Source of the DNA: Maratus speciosus
Lineage: Eukaryota > Arthropoda > Arachnida > Araneae > Salticidae
Assembly (NCBI GenBank): GCA_963932465.1
Contig: OZ010798.1
Location: forward strand, 16,724,981-16,788,980
DNA length: 64,000 bases
Direction of reading: 5' to 3'
Shown: positions 34,301 to 46,609 of the stretch, piece after piece
Numbering within the stretch: the first letter of the stretch is position 1
How the letters are laid out: each line of letters starts with the position of its first letter
Translations under genes and position numbers: made by a program
Notes under the pieces: generated by a model
What the model saw: only the letters and a program-made list of their open reading frames with translations
Databases searched by the model: none
What the model was told of the DNA's origin: nothing

Positions 34301-37042
34301 CTAGCAGGAATGACCGAGCTAAGCTCGGTAAAAATTAGCTTTCTGTTTATCTCGATATATTTTCCCCCCACTGAATCATTCTTGCTGTTTTAGATGCAAT
34401 TAGCTTGACCATGAAACATTGTGACCCAAAATGACCCACTAATCGAATTTTTTGGAACATCCGACCTATCACAATGCTCTTCTCGAGCCTGAAAATGATG
34501 GAATACAAAATTTAGTGAAAATCGTAGTCATTTTCTAGGTAAAATAAGCTTGATCCATGTTGATTCTAAAAACCACTAACCGAAATTCATCGACAGATGT
34601 GAGCTATTTCAATGGTCTTTTTGTACTGTGAAACGGTATAACAAAAAAAAATTGCCAAAATTGTTTGAACCTTTCTGAGATGCCGTTAGCTTGATCCAGA
34701 CCCATTATCACCAAAATGACCCACTAATAGAATTTTCTTGAGCATGCGACCCAGCCCAATGGTTTTATCTTGTCCAAAAACGGTGTAGTACAAAGTTTTG
34801 TCAAAATCTTTTGAGCAGTTTTTTAGATACTGTTAGCTTGATCCTGATCCATTAGGACCCAAAATGACCCATTGATTGAATTTTCTGGAACATGCGATCC
34901 TGCACAATGCTCTTATCATGCCCGGAAACGGTATACGTAATATAAAATTTGGTCAAAATGTTTTGAGCATGTTTTTAGATTCAATTAGCTTGACCTTGGC
35001 CCATTGTGACCCAAAATGACACACTAATTGAATTTTCTCGAACATGTGACTTAGCCCAATGGTCCTCTCATGACCAGAAACGGCCGTATATTAAAAAATT
35101 TTGTGAAAATGTCATGAGCCGTTTTTTTTAGATATAATTAGCTTGGCCCTGACCCATAATGACCCACAAATCTAATTTTCCCAGAACGCGTGACACATCC
35201 CAATGGTCTTTTTGTGCCCGAAAACCATAGATTACAGAATTTCGTCAAATCGTAGTGCTGTTATCTAGATAAACTTAGCTGGACCCACTGTGACCCCAAA
35301 ATGACCCACTAATCGAATTTTCTTGAACACGTTACCCATCCCAATGGTTTTTTCGCGTCCGAAAATGGTTAGATACAAAATTTAGTCAAAATCGATTGAG
35401 CCGTTCTCTAGATATAATTAGCTTGACCCTGACCCATTATGACCCGAAATGACCCACTAATCGAATTTTCTCGAACACGAGACCCATCCCAATGGTCTTT
35501 TCGTGCCTAAAAACAGTAGGGTGCAAAATTTCGTCAAAATCGTTAGAGCCGTTATCTAGATAAACTTAGCTTGACCCACTGTGACCCAAAAATGACCCAC
35601 TAATCGAATTTCCCCGAACACGAGACCCATCCCAATGGTCTTTTAGTGTCCGAAAATGGTTAGATACAAAATTTAATCAAACTCGATTGAGCCATTCTCT
35701 AGATATAATTAACTTGACCCTGACCCATTATGACCCACTAATAGAATTTTCTCAAACACGAGACCCATCCCAATGGTCTTTTTGTGCCCGAAAACAGTAG
35801 GATGCAAAATTTCGTCAAAATCGTTAAAGGAGTTATCTAGATAAACTTTGCTTGACCCACGGTGACCCAAAAATGACCCACTAATCGAATTTTCTCGAAC
35901 ATGTGACTTAGCCCAATAGTTTTCTCGTAATCCAAAACTATAGAATATAGAGTTTAGTGAAAATCGTTTCCGCCGTTTTTTAGATAAAATTGGCTTGACC
36001 CATAGTGACCCAAAAATGACCCACTAATCGAAGTTTCTGGAAAATGTGACCTAGCCCAATAGTTTCTTCGTGTCAAAAAACGGTTGGATGTGAAATTTGG
36101 TCAAAATCGATTGAGTCGTTTTTTAGATATAATTAGCTTGACCTCGACCCAAAATGACCAACTAATCGAATTTTCTAGAACACGTGACCTAGCCCAATGG
36201 TCTTATCATGCCCGAAAATGGTAAAATACAAAATTTCGTCAAAATCGATTGAGCCGTTCTGTAGATATAATTTGTTTGACCCTGACCCAAAATGACCCAC
36301 TAATCGAATTTTCTCGAACACGAGACCCATCCCAATGATCTTTTCGTGCCCGAAAATGATTAGATACAAAATTTAGTGAAAATCGATTGAGCCGTTCTCT
36401 AGATATAATTAACTTGACCCTGACCCAAAATGACCCACTAATGGAATTTTCTCGAACACGGGACCCATCCCAATGGTCTTTTCATGCCCGAAAACAGTAG
36501 GCAGCAAAATTTCGTCAAAATCGTTAAAGAAGCTATCTAGATAAACTTAGCTTGACCCACAGTGACCCAAAAATGACCCACTAATCGAATTTTCTCAAAC
36601 ATGTGACTTAGCCCAATAGTTTTCTCGTAATTCAAAACTATAGAATATAGAGTTTAGTGAAAATCGTTAGAGCGGTTTTTTAGATAAAATTGGCTTGACT
36701 CATAATGACCCAAAAATGACCCACTAATCGAAGTTTCTCGAACATGTGACCTAGCCCAAAAGTTTCCTCGTGTCGAAAAACAGTTGGATGTGAAATTTGG
36801 TCAAAATTGATTGAGCCGTTTTTTAGATATAATTAGCCTGACCTTGACCCATTACGACCCAAAATGACCCACTAATCGAATTTTCTCGAACACGTGACCT
36901 AGCCCAGTGGTCTTATCATGCCCGAAAATAGTAAAATACAAAATTTCGTCAAAATTGTTAGAGCCGTTTTTAAGATAAAATTTACATACACACACACACA
37001 CATACATACACACACAATTTTTGCTCGCATTATAGTATAAGA
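34301..37042 (-). mobile_element. Non-autonomous Helitron built from a tandem array
   Basis: Read on the minus strand it starts TCTTATACTATAATGCGAGC (37042 downwards) and ends in CTAG (34304-34301). The CTAG is preceded by 8 nt and a near-perfect hairpin ACCGAGCT-T-AGCTCGGT (34313-34329). The flanking bases on that strand are A before and T after, the Helitron A|T target rule. The autonomous Helitron at 46101 has the same CTAG + 8 nt + hairpin layout. The interior is almost entirely a tandem array; no Rep or helicase. Confidence 0.75.
34330..36990. repeat. Tandem array, ~140-150-bp unit, ~18 copies, with a 700-bp higher-order repeat
   Basis: Blocks TGACCCACTAATCGAATTTT, ACCCATCCCAATGGTCTTTT, GTCAAAATCGTTAGAGCCGT and AGATATAATTAGCTTGACC recur throughout. 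Landmarks TAGAATATAG (35941/36641), AGYTATCTAG (35831/36531) and GTTGGATGTGAAATTTGG (about 36083/36783) are each exactly 700 bp apart, so about five monomers were duplicated as a block. A (CA)n stretch follows at 36985-37015. Confidence 0.9.
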
Positions 37043-39012
37043 TATACATATTTTTATCAGTAACTTTGTGTTGATAAATAAGAGTCCATTATCCTTTTAA
37101 GACCAGCAAAAATATTTGATTTTTTTTTCTTTCTTCTGAGAAAATTAAATTTCACATCTTGCAGCAATATTTTGATTTTTTTTTTAAATAAAAGGACTCT
37201 GGTATTTTTTTTTTTGTTGTTGTTAGATGATTAAACTCAAATTGTAAGAATACTTAGTCGATTCCTATGGCAAGGTGAATGATGTTCCTGAAAATTTTAA
37301 TTAGAGTTGAATGAAAATCGCAATATTTCAAAGTTCGAATATAGCCCTCAAGGGTTACGCTGCCGAAGGCGCTAGTGCTCCCAACTTCAGGTGCATTTAA
37401 TTTTTAAGTTCGATCGTGAAAAGTACATAAGAAAAAATTTGTAGTACAAAACATAAGTTATGTGATTAGCATCAGTAATTAATGGAGATAAGACAAAAGG
37501 GTTTTAAAAAAAACTAGCCGGACATAAGCGGATATGCGGCAAATACAATATACACTGGGCCCTTCTTATTGTAACATCCAACAGTAATAAATATATATCT
37601 TAGAATAAAAAATTTGGGCCTAAAATTTTTAACCTTGGGACCTACCTTAGACCCCTGCTTATAGGGGGTCCTAAAAAGAACTATTTAAATTTGTAAATAA
37701 AATTTGGAGTATTCAAAATTTCTTCCATCTGGGCCTATTAAAAAAATAGCATTTATGGAAAATAAGTCTCCCTCTCTTTGGTTGAAGGAAGTAAAAATAG
37801 AAAGCTCTGTTATTCCGGATGAAATCCTTACTTTCCAATGATAAAAAATCATTACTTCCCCCTTTTTTTTTAATCTGACCGATATATTTCTTAAAAAATA
37901 AATATAAATTAAAATATTATTAAAAATACATCTTAAAAATAATAATTTTAAAAGTAAAAAACTTTATTACTTGACTCAAAGGTATCTTATAGCTTACTAC
38001 TGCACCCCCCCACCACCACCACTCCTAAATGGGAAGTATGGGAGGCTGATTCGCTAAGTTTTGGTATACCTATTTTTGAGCTTATCTGTGTGAATATCTA
38101 AATATCAATTCAAGTATCAATTTTGGTAATTGATTCTTATTGTGATCGATTCACTTTTATACAATGTCCATTTTAATCGATTCTCAAATTTTTCAGAATC
38201 GCCCATCACTAATATAGTGTAAAAAATATACTAGAGGTATTTTTCATTTTTAAAAAAATCATGTTTATCACTTATAGCAATTATTGAGTATTTTGATATT
38301 CTGAAGTAATTTTTATATATAGTTTATAAAAGTGTTAACCCCTTCGAGATGAGCGACACACATACATGATGTATAAGGTGCTCAGAACCCTTGATTATTC
38401 CCACCAGTTATTAAATTTTGCACTATTTAATCAGGACATTTTCTCGATTCCATTAGCCCAAAGTTTCTGTTAAGAAAATCCAATGATAAAAGATTAAAAA
38501 TTCTGTAAAACAGGCTTGTCCCTTTTGGCTTAATCAATCAGAAGTGAGCATTAAGGCTATTCAGTCAACTTCAGAATTTTTAACTTTCTGGGAAATTTAT
38601 ATTTTCAATTTCTGTTTTCTGTGTACTTTTCTTAAAGGATGTTTCTTATTTTTTTTTCTCAAAATATTCTAATATTTGTGCTTAATTTAATATCATAGTG
38701 TGTGTTAAAAGTTGACAAACGGTGAACAAACGTTTCATATAAAAGGAAGTATCAAATTTAGAAATATTTTTATAATTAAAAAAAAAGAGACATCCTTTGA
38801 TTAAAGTACGCAGAAAACAGAAATTAAAAATATAAATTTCCCGAGGAAACATTTTAAATATACAAATGAATCAAACACCCATGGGTTTAACATTAGAGAG
38901 GGCAATTTGGAAGTTGACTAACAGCTTTAAATTTTTTTATTGCATCTGTATTAGTATCTCAAAATTCTTGAATAAAGGAAATAATATGTTTTAACTAATG
39001 ATATGTGTATAG
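37043..39012. other. Upstream flank of the F-box gene; no coding seen
   Basis: Contains poly-T tracts (37125-37215), an apparent solo hAT-type end near 38120-38213 (complement TAGTGATGGGCGATTC) whose partner was not found, and a foldback at 38572-38926. A TATA-like or 5' exon of the F-box gene may lie here but I cannot identify it. Confidence 0.4.
38572..38926. repeat. Foldback element upstream of the F-box gene
   Basis: Arms at 38572-38650 and 38789-38926 are inverted: TCAGTCAACTTC against GAAGTTGACTAAC, and AATTTATATTTTCAATTTCT plus GTTTTCTGTGTACTTT against the complements. The spacer is about 140 bp. No target duplication resolved. Confidence 0.65.
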
Positions 39013-39036
39013 GTTTCAATTGGAAGTGTAGGAACC

Positions 39037-39219
39037 ATGGCAGATTCTTGTAGTTTTGCTGAGCTGAAAGAGACTATTGAGAAGATGAATGCTGAGCTCA
39101 TTCAGTCACACACCAAGATCTCCGAAGTTAGGGATCAAGAAGAATGTTTATCAGCTGCTCAGAAAGAAATGAGAAAGCTACAAGAAGAGAATGCTCAACT
39201 TCCTAGAGACTTAAAAAAA
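39037..39219 (+). CDS. F-box protein gene, first coding exon (coiled coil)
   Basis: The exon follows an acceptor (TGTGTATAG, AG at 39011-39012) with 24 nt of 5' untranslated sequence. It starts at an ATG in a good context (GGAACCATGG), encodes 61 residues and ends in phase 0 at AAAAAA|GTAAAT (GT at 39220-39221). Residues 8-58 (for example AELKETIEKMNAELIQSH and AQKEMRKLQEENAQL) are Glu/Lys/Leu-rich with heptad spacing, a coiled coil. Codon use and base composition differ clearly from the flanks. The next coding exon is 45617-45723; the 6.4-kb intron holds at least three transposons. A 5' untranslated exon must lie upstream. Confidence 0.8.
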
Positions 39220-39611
39220 GTAAATTATATTGTTTTTGACATTTCGTTTTCTGTGTCCCAAATAATATATTTTCTTTGATTCATTCAAAATATGTATGAG
39301 AATGAATTTTTTTAGACATGCAGGTTTTTCAATCCTTACTAAAATTTCCTTGAGCGTTTTTGTTTATTTATATAGCCGATTTACTGAAACAATAAATTAT
39401 TGTAGATTTATAAACTGTATTCGTTCATATTTATAAAAGGAAAAGAAAAATGTTCTAAAAAAGTTTCTAAATTAAAAAAAAGGGAGGGTCAAGTTGAGGA
39501 AAATGGGGGTAAAATAAAGCTTTTTTTACAGAAGCCCTGAAACCAAACTATTACATTTATTTTAATGAAACTTTTGATGCATTTTATATACATTGAATTT
39601 ATATAGATTAA

Positions 39612-40309
39612 GAGGACAGTTTATCTTTTCAACAATTTTGTTTATTTTTTAAAATATGGTTCAAATGTTGAACTCGCTGCATTTCAATGTTCAACTAAAA
39701 GTGAATTTTGAAAAAAAAATAGTTGCATATTTAATTAAAATTTTAAAAAAAGTAAAAAAAAAATGCATTTTTTAAAAGCCCTACTATTTTTTTAAACATT
39801 GATATTTTTGACCAATTAACTTTTAAAGATTTTCAAATGCGTATTACACAAGACCGCACATGGATTTTTAGATACATCTAATATTACATTTAATATAATT
39901 TTTTTACTGATATATATAGTGAAAAACGATGAATCTAACACATCTGTATATACTTTTATTAAAAAAAAAAAAAAAAAAAAAGTAAATGCTAATTCCATGC
40001 TCAGATTTATCATATATATAATAAAGAACATCATACACAAAAAAGTTTAATTCCCTATCTCAAATACAAAAAAAGGCCTTAGCATTTTTAAAACAGGGAA
40101 GTGATGAAAATATGAACATGGAGAAAAAGCCATTTAAAGTTTTAATTTCTGTGGGTAATTGCGCTGGATGTATTAACAAAATGTACAATATCTTGCGATA
40201 TAATTGCCGTATGGGAGAAAATGAGGTGTCAAAATATTCACAATTAAACAAGCTTTCATTTAATATAAAAAAATTGATCTTTTGACCAATTTTGAGGTAA
40301 ACTATCCCC
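39612..40309. mobile_element. TTAA-flanked element, copy A (698 bp)
   Basis: Inverted ends GAGGACAGTTTATC and (complemented) GGGGATAGTTTACC lie between TTAA at 39608-39611 and 40310-40313. The interior shares CATGGATTTTTAGAT, ATATTACATTTAATATAA with copy B at 50480-51060. TTAA targets are used by piggyBac- and Kolobok-type elements; the family is not resolved. Confidence 0.78.
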
Positions 40310-41174
40310 TTAAATCTGATCTGTTACTTTTACATATACTTTAAATAAAATATATGTATTTTATATGTATATGTCTTCTTAAAAATATATAATGAAGATA
40401 CTGAATATAAAGTTAATTTCGAATTCACAAAAGTATGACATTTCCATTTTAATATTTCATAAATATAAAAAGCTGTTCATGATTTCACTAAATGAGGACC
40501 CCGAGAGAAAAGTCTGGATAGACCTCTGATATTATTAACATGAACTTTGAAAGGTTTTTAAAACAACAGTTATTGTAATGATTGTGCCTGTTCTTTCTCA
40601 TTGCATTGAAAATTAAATACAGTAGACTCCCTCAAATCTGCAACTCTAAAATCCACAAATGCCTAAAATCCGCACATCATCACAGATGTAAACAATGAAA
40701 CTTTCAATTGAGAAGTAGGGTCAAAATTAACGACTCTTTTATTTCATTCTGTACGTATTTTAAATGTAATTTTCATTAATATGACTGAACTCATGCTTTT
40801 TTATGCAGGAAGTATAAATTTATTTTGAAAAAATTCGAGATATTGTTGATATCTTTGGTAATAATAATCTTTTTACCAAATTTATTCATGTACTAATCAA
40901 GATTTTTTGGTTATTAAGACTGGCTAAACCTGGAAAGAAACTTCTTTATATTATGATTTTGATGTGAATTAAAAGGGTACCTTTATGAGGCAAGTTGCAT
41001 TGAAATATTCAAGAAAAATGTATCTCTATGGTACATGTTTAATTATACATTATTAATTATTTACTTGACATTTACTTATAATTTAATCATTTTTAGAATC
41101 ATCTTAATTTTTATTATTTTAGTTAATTACTTTAATTATTTTGATATTTTACTATATTGTAAGCTTTTATTATA

Positions 41175-44100
41175 CCGTAATTTCCAGCCTATAATCCGCA
41201 GCCGCATTTTTTAGCCCTTATAAAAAAATTTCAGCAGATAATCAGCATCGGCGTATAATCTGCGGATTATATGCCGGACTATACGAGAAATACTCATCGT
41301 TTTCAACACTCCAAAGTATTGCTAATGAACCACCTCCCTATTTATTTAGTTACTCTATATAAATGATAATTGTAATAAAATAACTCACTGAAAAAAATAA
41401 TAAAATAATTACAAGTTAAAAAATACAAATAATTTTTTTCATTGAATCTTATATCTACAACGTTGAATGTCTTGTGAATACAGATAATTCTATAATAATT
41501 GCTGTTTTTAAATCATCTTCCGCTTTTTCAATAACGTCCTATTTAAATTCTGCAGTGTTAAATAACAGGCTTTCTCTTAGACATTATTATAACTTTAAAC
41601 GTGATATACCATCAAATTCGGTTTTTAATATAAATTACAAGGACATAATTGTATTTTATGATCCTATCCATAGAGGGCAGCAGTAGAATTATGAAACTAC
41701 GATACGATAATGATTCATTCGATTAATGTGTGATGGATTCCCATTGGTTGCATCGTAATATCAATCATCGTAATCTGTAAAATTGCCGTAATTTTGAGAG
41801 GAGCTATTTCATAAATGATTGATATTGCAATCATGGAAGGAAAGAGATAGATGGAGTTGCAGTATGCCGTTAAAAAGGTTTGCAATATGAAACCATTTAT
41901 CGCTCAAATTTAAACGTCCAAGAAAGCCCAAACAACACAATCACGTGGGAGGGATTTTATATTAATAAGACGAATTCAAAGAGGTGAATTACAGCTGAAC
42001 TATATTTTAAGAAAAAATGGTACATTTTTTAAAGGGTCTTTGTTGTGTTGTTATTTATTAAAATAAATGTTTGCTTTTAAAATAATTGGAATTGGAAAAT
42101 TAGCAATAAATAAATGTCAAATTAAGATTAAATAAAATATTGAAAACATTTGAAAAGAACTAAAAATTGTATTATTGAAAGTTTTCTTTCTTTAAACCTT
42201 TCTAACATAGATGAAAAATGTTTGTCTTCGGATTGTATGGCCTTCTGGCCGAGCTCTAACTGTTGTGAATATACTGGGATCACCCTGCATTTTTTATATG
42301 TTATTGACATTTACTATAGCCTGATCGCTATTGAAAAAAAAAAAAAAAGTGTGGCACTTAGAGTTCATTTGCATAGGTGGTAAAAACTATTCTGTTACAT
42401 TACGGTCAATGGGAAAAATCGTTTCAAGTGCATTTTAATGATGCTAGACAATTTAAAACATAAAGAAATTGATATTCATTTATAACGTGCAGTAAAATAT
42501 GCATTTTGTAGAATTTGAGGTTTGCAAAGCATTTATTATTCATTTTTCGGATACAGTACTGTATCTAAAGTACTTGTCAGTATGTGACACAAATTTTGTG
42601 GGCGCTCTATCACAAGAACTAATGCACGGAATTTAATAAAAATTTATATTCATGTAGTCCCTAATATAAATTTGTGCTGATTAGTTTTTGGTGTAAATCG
42701 CCCAACAGGTGACGCTGCTATGCTGCATTTTTCGTGATTTTAGTAATAGCTGTATCCCAAGAACTAATACATGGATACATGCTGCATTTTGTAGGTTTTA
42801 CACGATTTCCGCATAGCTCTATTTCAAGAACTGATGCACAGATTTTCATCAAACTTCAGATTCAGCTAGTCCTTGATATGACTTGGTGCTGATTGCGTGT
42901 TGGTGTAAATCGCCCATCAGGTGGCGTTGCTGTGCTGCATTTTTAACGATTTCTGCAATAGTTCTATCAAGAACTAATGCTCGAATTTTCATCTAACTTC
43001 AGAGTTAGTTAGATGTTAACACAAGCTGTTGCTGATAGATTTTGGTGTTAATCGCCCAATAGGTGGCGATTCTACGCTAGAATTTTCATGATTTTCACAA
43101 TAGCTCTATCTCAAAAACTAATGCACGTATTCTCCCCAAACTTCAGATTCAGTTTGACATTGACATATTGTTCGGTGGTTTTGGTGCATCATAGGTTTTG
43201 GTGTAAAGCACCAAATAGGTTGTGCTGCTAGGCCGCAGTTTGCTGGATTTACACGATTTCAGCTATAGCCATATCTCAAGAACTAATGCACGGAATTTCA
43301 TATATTTAGAATCCTCATAATGGGTATAGATTGCCATTTAATTTTGGCTGCGTGATAGCGAATTTTGAAGTATTAACATGTATGAGATAGAAGAAAATTT
43401 TGGGAATGGTATAGATGGAAGTTTTTTTTTTCTTTCGGTATAATTTTCTGAAAAAAAAAAGTTATCCTTGAGAAATGCATAACAATTTTGTGAAAAATAA
43501 AACTTTGTATCAAAAAGTCAAGTCCAATTACTCAAATGCGAGCCAAGCATTTATTGATAATAATTTCATTCTTACAGCTAAAATTTTCCTGTCAGGGAAC
43601 TTATTTTTTTTGCAAATAATAATATGTTTCAAAACTCAAGTAATTCAAACTGATTAATGGAGTTTCTTTCATGGAATGAAACTTTGTGATTGCGCTTCAA
43701 ATTGGCCCCCATTTTTGATTGTATCAATCGCTACTAATTTAGTTAAACGTCTTTGTTTGTTTTTAACAGCATATTAATAATTGCATGTAAACAGATAAAA
43801 TATAATGATGAAAGCATTCTTTTAAAATTATGTATGAAAACTTAAATTACAAATATTAATCGAAAATCTAGATTTTCAAGTGCAAACGATTTTAGGACAA
43901 TAACGAAAGAATGTTACCCTTTCAAGTAAAATCTTAAAAGACGCTTCTGATATTTATATTTAAAATACATATGATAAAATAATTCTGTGAAGTGATATAT
44001 TAGTATCTTTGATACAGTCTGATCTAGTACTACATCCTATAACAGCGCATAAGTCATCTTTTATCGAAATTTTAATCATATCTTGAATAACAATTTCCGA

Positions 44101-44614
44101 CGGTAAAAAATGAAAGCAAAGAAATACAGGTTTAAACCGGTTTGAACTGATAGGCGTGTCAAATCACGTGGTTTTGTTTGGGCTTTCTGTAGCGGATTTT
44201 AGGGTTACTTTTTTTTCGTCACCCGCAACCATGTTACTGCATCTCCATCTATCTCATTCCTCCATGGATTGCAATTTTTGAAAGGGATGAGTTGAGAAAT
44301 GTTTTGTTCTTCATAGAAACATGGTGCCAAAAGGCTAAAAATAAAATAAAATCATAATCGGAAGCCACTCCCTCTAGCATGGTCACGTCATATGTGAACC
44401 AATCACAAGCAACCCCACAAACGGTCGATAGCAAATAATCGTTTGATAACTGTTTATATTTTTATTTTATGACTGCCAGTAGAAACTGCCAGTAGCCCTG
44501 AACTTCTGCTTAAAAAAAATTTCGGCAGATAATCCGCACCAGTAGATAATCCGCACTTAAAAATTTTGAGGTTTTTTAACAGATAATCTGCGGATTATAG
44601 GCCGGAAATTACGG
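41175..44614. mobile_element. CCGTAATTTCC TA-element, 3440 bp
   Basis: Ends CCGTAATTTCCAGCCTATAA and the complement of GGATTATAGGCCGGAAATTACGG; TA at 41173-41174 and 44615-44616. AATCCGC / GCGGATTAT motifs repeat subterminally. It shares with 53554-55096 a segment around GGCTTCCGATT...GGTTCACATATGA in the opposite orientation. A tandem array sits inside (42560-43320). No transposase seen. Confidence 0.88.
42560..43320. repeat. Tandem array, ~150-bp unit, ~5 copies
   Basis: CAAGAACTAATGCACGGAAT, TTGGTGTAAATCGCCCAACA and GGTGGCG.TGCT.TGCTGCATTTT recur at about 150-bp spacing. Diverged copies flank the hAT-like elements at 19290-19450 and 22260-23130, so those elements inserted into an old copy of the same family. 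Confidence 0.85.
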
Positions 44615-44748
44615 TAATTTTGATTGCATTATTACATTCAAATTATGTTTAAAATATATAAACAAATCAGTGACCAGAAATCCAGAAAATTCTAAAATCC
44701 GCACAAACTCCAGTCCCAAGCAGTGCGAATTTGAGGGAGTCTACTGTA

Positions 44749-45616
44749 TTAAACTTTGAGTGACAATAGGTTTAACTTGAATTTTATTAAACTTCCTACT
44801 AGAGAGAATTATAACTCCTCTCTTTTGAATTTTAAAGAATTTTTTTTTTTGTTTGATGGTCTTGAAGGAAATACAATAATTGATTTTGTGTAAATGACGG
44901 AAAATAATTGAATACTATGAAAGAAATTGTGTTTGAGATTGCATTTTTAAAGGCATCTGCTAACACAATTATCCAGTTTTTTCTTTTAATTTCCTATTTG
45001 TATCGCTACTTTTATTTAATTTCTTATGAGTATTTCTTTCAAACAATTTGCTTCAGGGAAGATTTTTAAAAATTAGGGTGGGATTGGATACATACATTTA
45101 AAAAATACAATTCATTAGTAATTATACTCCTTAAAAAATTGTTTGTGAGCACCATAAACTGGCTTTGTTGAAGCAATGCCTTTTTTTCCTTTGCCTCCCT
45201 GCCAGATAAATGCCTGAAAGAAACACGTTTATCATTGTCATTACATCACTAACCCATTTCTAATGGAAGGATGTTAAACATATCATTGTTCAACTTTTAA
45301 ATGAGTGTAATTTTGCACATACTTTTATCTAATGTCAAGTTGTAAATGTTGCAGTCTTTAATTCACTTCAGAGGCTGATTCCATTATCTGAATAAAAATG
45401 TTTTATCATAAAATGAAGGAGTGTTCCTTCATTGATATATATTTTTAAAGAATTTTAAATATGATTAATTCTATGTCATTTTCCTAAATTTAAATATTTT
45501 AAAAGGCTATTTTATATCAAATTTTTGTTCTCAAATCATCTATCTTTTTTTGCAGTTACACAGAATGCATGCATGTGTCTATCTGTCACTTTATAATCTT
45601 AGATTTTTATTTCTAG
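44749..45616. other. Remaining intron sequence of the F-box gene
   Basis: No repeat ends recognised. The intron ends in a pyrimidine-rich tract and TTTCTAG. Confidence 0.55.
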
Positions 45617-45723
45617 GTTAATGAAACAAATGATGATGCTTTGAATATTAATTCCCTGCCAAATGAAATTATTTTGAAAATTTTTAGTTATTTAACACAG
45701 AACCAACTGGGTCAGATTGCAAG
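45617..45723 (+). CDS. F-box protein gene, second coding exon (F-box motif)
   Basis: Acceptor TATTTCTAG (AG at 45615-45616), 107 nt, donor AAG|GTATGT (GT at 45724-45725). In frame with the phase-0 end of exon 39037-39219 it reads VNETNDDALNINS then LPNEIILKIFSYLTQNQLGQ and IA(R). LP.EI...IF.YL....L...A is the F-box motif that binds SKP1 in SCF ubiquitin ligases, so the product is probably a substrate adaptor; its substrate-binding domain is not in view. The exon ends in phase 2. No further exon was recognised downstream, where the Helitron begins, so the rest probably lies past the window. A coiled coil directly before an F-box is not enough to name the protein. Confidence 0.85.
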
Positions 45724-45807
45724 GTATGTAAAGTTTATTTATAGATTTATATTTAAATATTAGACACAGAATTTATATTCAGAGCTCCTACATGTTATTT
45801 ATTTATA

Positions 45808-45928
45808 CAGGTATCCCCCCCGACTTATGTAAGTAATGCGTCTCGTAAACTTTCATGTAACTTGAATTTTACGTAAGTCAAATTTGTAAATTATTTAAAT
45901 AAAATTTCGTAAGAAACTGAAATATATA

Positions 45929-45966
<38 letters not shown>

Positions 45967-46100
45967 ACAGTATTATTTTATAAATAAAACGTCATGCAGC
46001 GGTGTTTACTCAGATATAAACTGCAAAAGTATGAAAAATATAAAAACAAACTGGAAAAACACTTTTCATATAGAAAATATTTTGTAGAATACGATATTTA
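45808..46100. mobile_element. Left part of a CAGGTATCCCCC TA-element, cut by the Helitron
   Basis: CAGGTATCCCCCCCGACTTA follows a TA (45806-45807), and a complementary ACGTAAGTCAAATTTG lies just inside. The terminus type is Tigger-like. No right end is found before 46100, where the Helitron starts; its right half should lie beyond the Helitron's other end. An (AT)n run is at 45928-45961. Confidence 0.5.
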
Positions 46101-46138
46101 CTAGCAAAAGCCATGCTTTGTATGGATTCGCGAAGCAT
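46101..46138 (-). terminator. Helitron 3' terminal hairpin and CTAG end
   Basis: Stem ATGCTT (46113-46118) with AAGCAT (46133-46138), an 8-nt spacer, then CTAG at 46101-46104. Helitrons end in a short hairpin about 10 nt before CTRR. The same spacing is found at 34301-34329, which strengthens both calls. Confidence 0.6.
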
Positions 46139-46609
46139 TATTTAATAAGATAAATATTTCAAAGTAACAATGTTTTTTTATATTATTTTTGGATCTTTAT
46201 TAAGCAAGAACGTTATTTTATGTTTTAGCGCATTTTAATTTTAGAAATGTAAATTCAGCCAAATAACTAAGAATTTCTTCGGAATTTTTTATTTATGATA
46301 TAAGTCTGGTATAAATAAAAATATTTTCGAAGCATAATTTTACAAAATATTTTTAAATTTTTAACTAAAATCTCTTTTAAAGATGTTTTTACATTTTACA
46401 ATAGCCTCTGGTGGTTTCTCAAATGGTTTGAAATAGGTACGTTTCCAAACTTTGTAATTCACATCAAATAATCTTTGATGGCAATCTTAGAATAATATAT
46501 TCGAAGTGAGCTTGAAGAAAGTTACTTCTTCAAAATCCTATTTTCTGGAAAAACATTTGAAATCTGCCCTGGTTGATACTAAGAATTATTAACGGTAAAA
46601 CTTTTCATT

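Larger units (their letters stand above)
40620..44746 (-). mobile_element. CAGTAGACTCCC pogo/Tigger-type element split by a 3.4-kb insertion
   Basis: Ends CAGTAGACTCCCTCAAATCT (40620) and TTTGAGGGAGTCTACTG (to 44746), TA flanks at 40618-40619 and 44747-44748. Orientation is reversed relative to 11422-12054, whose short-subtype interior it shares. The insert at 41175-44614 interrupts it. Confidence 0.87.

Noticed and set aside
34330..36990. CRISPR-like regular repeats
   Set aside because: Units are adjoining 140-bp degenerate monomers without unique spacers, in a eukaryotic Helitron-like element.
38120..38213. Complete hAT element with TAGTGATGGGCGATTC end
   Set aside because: Only one end was found in the window; no partner or duplication, so it is noted as a solo end only.
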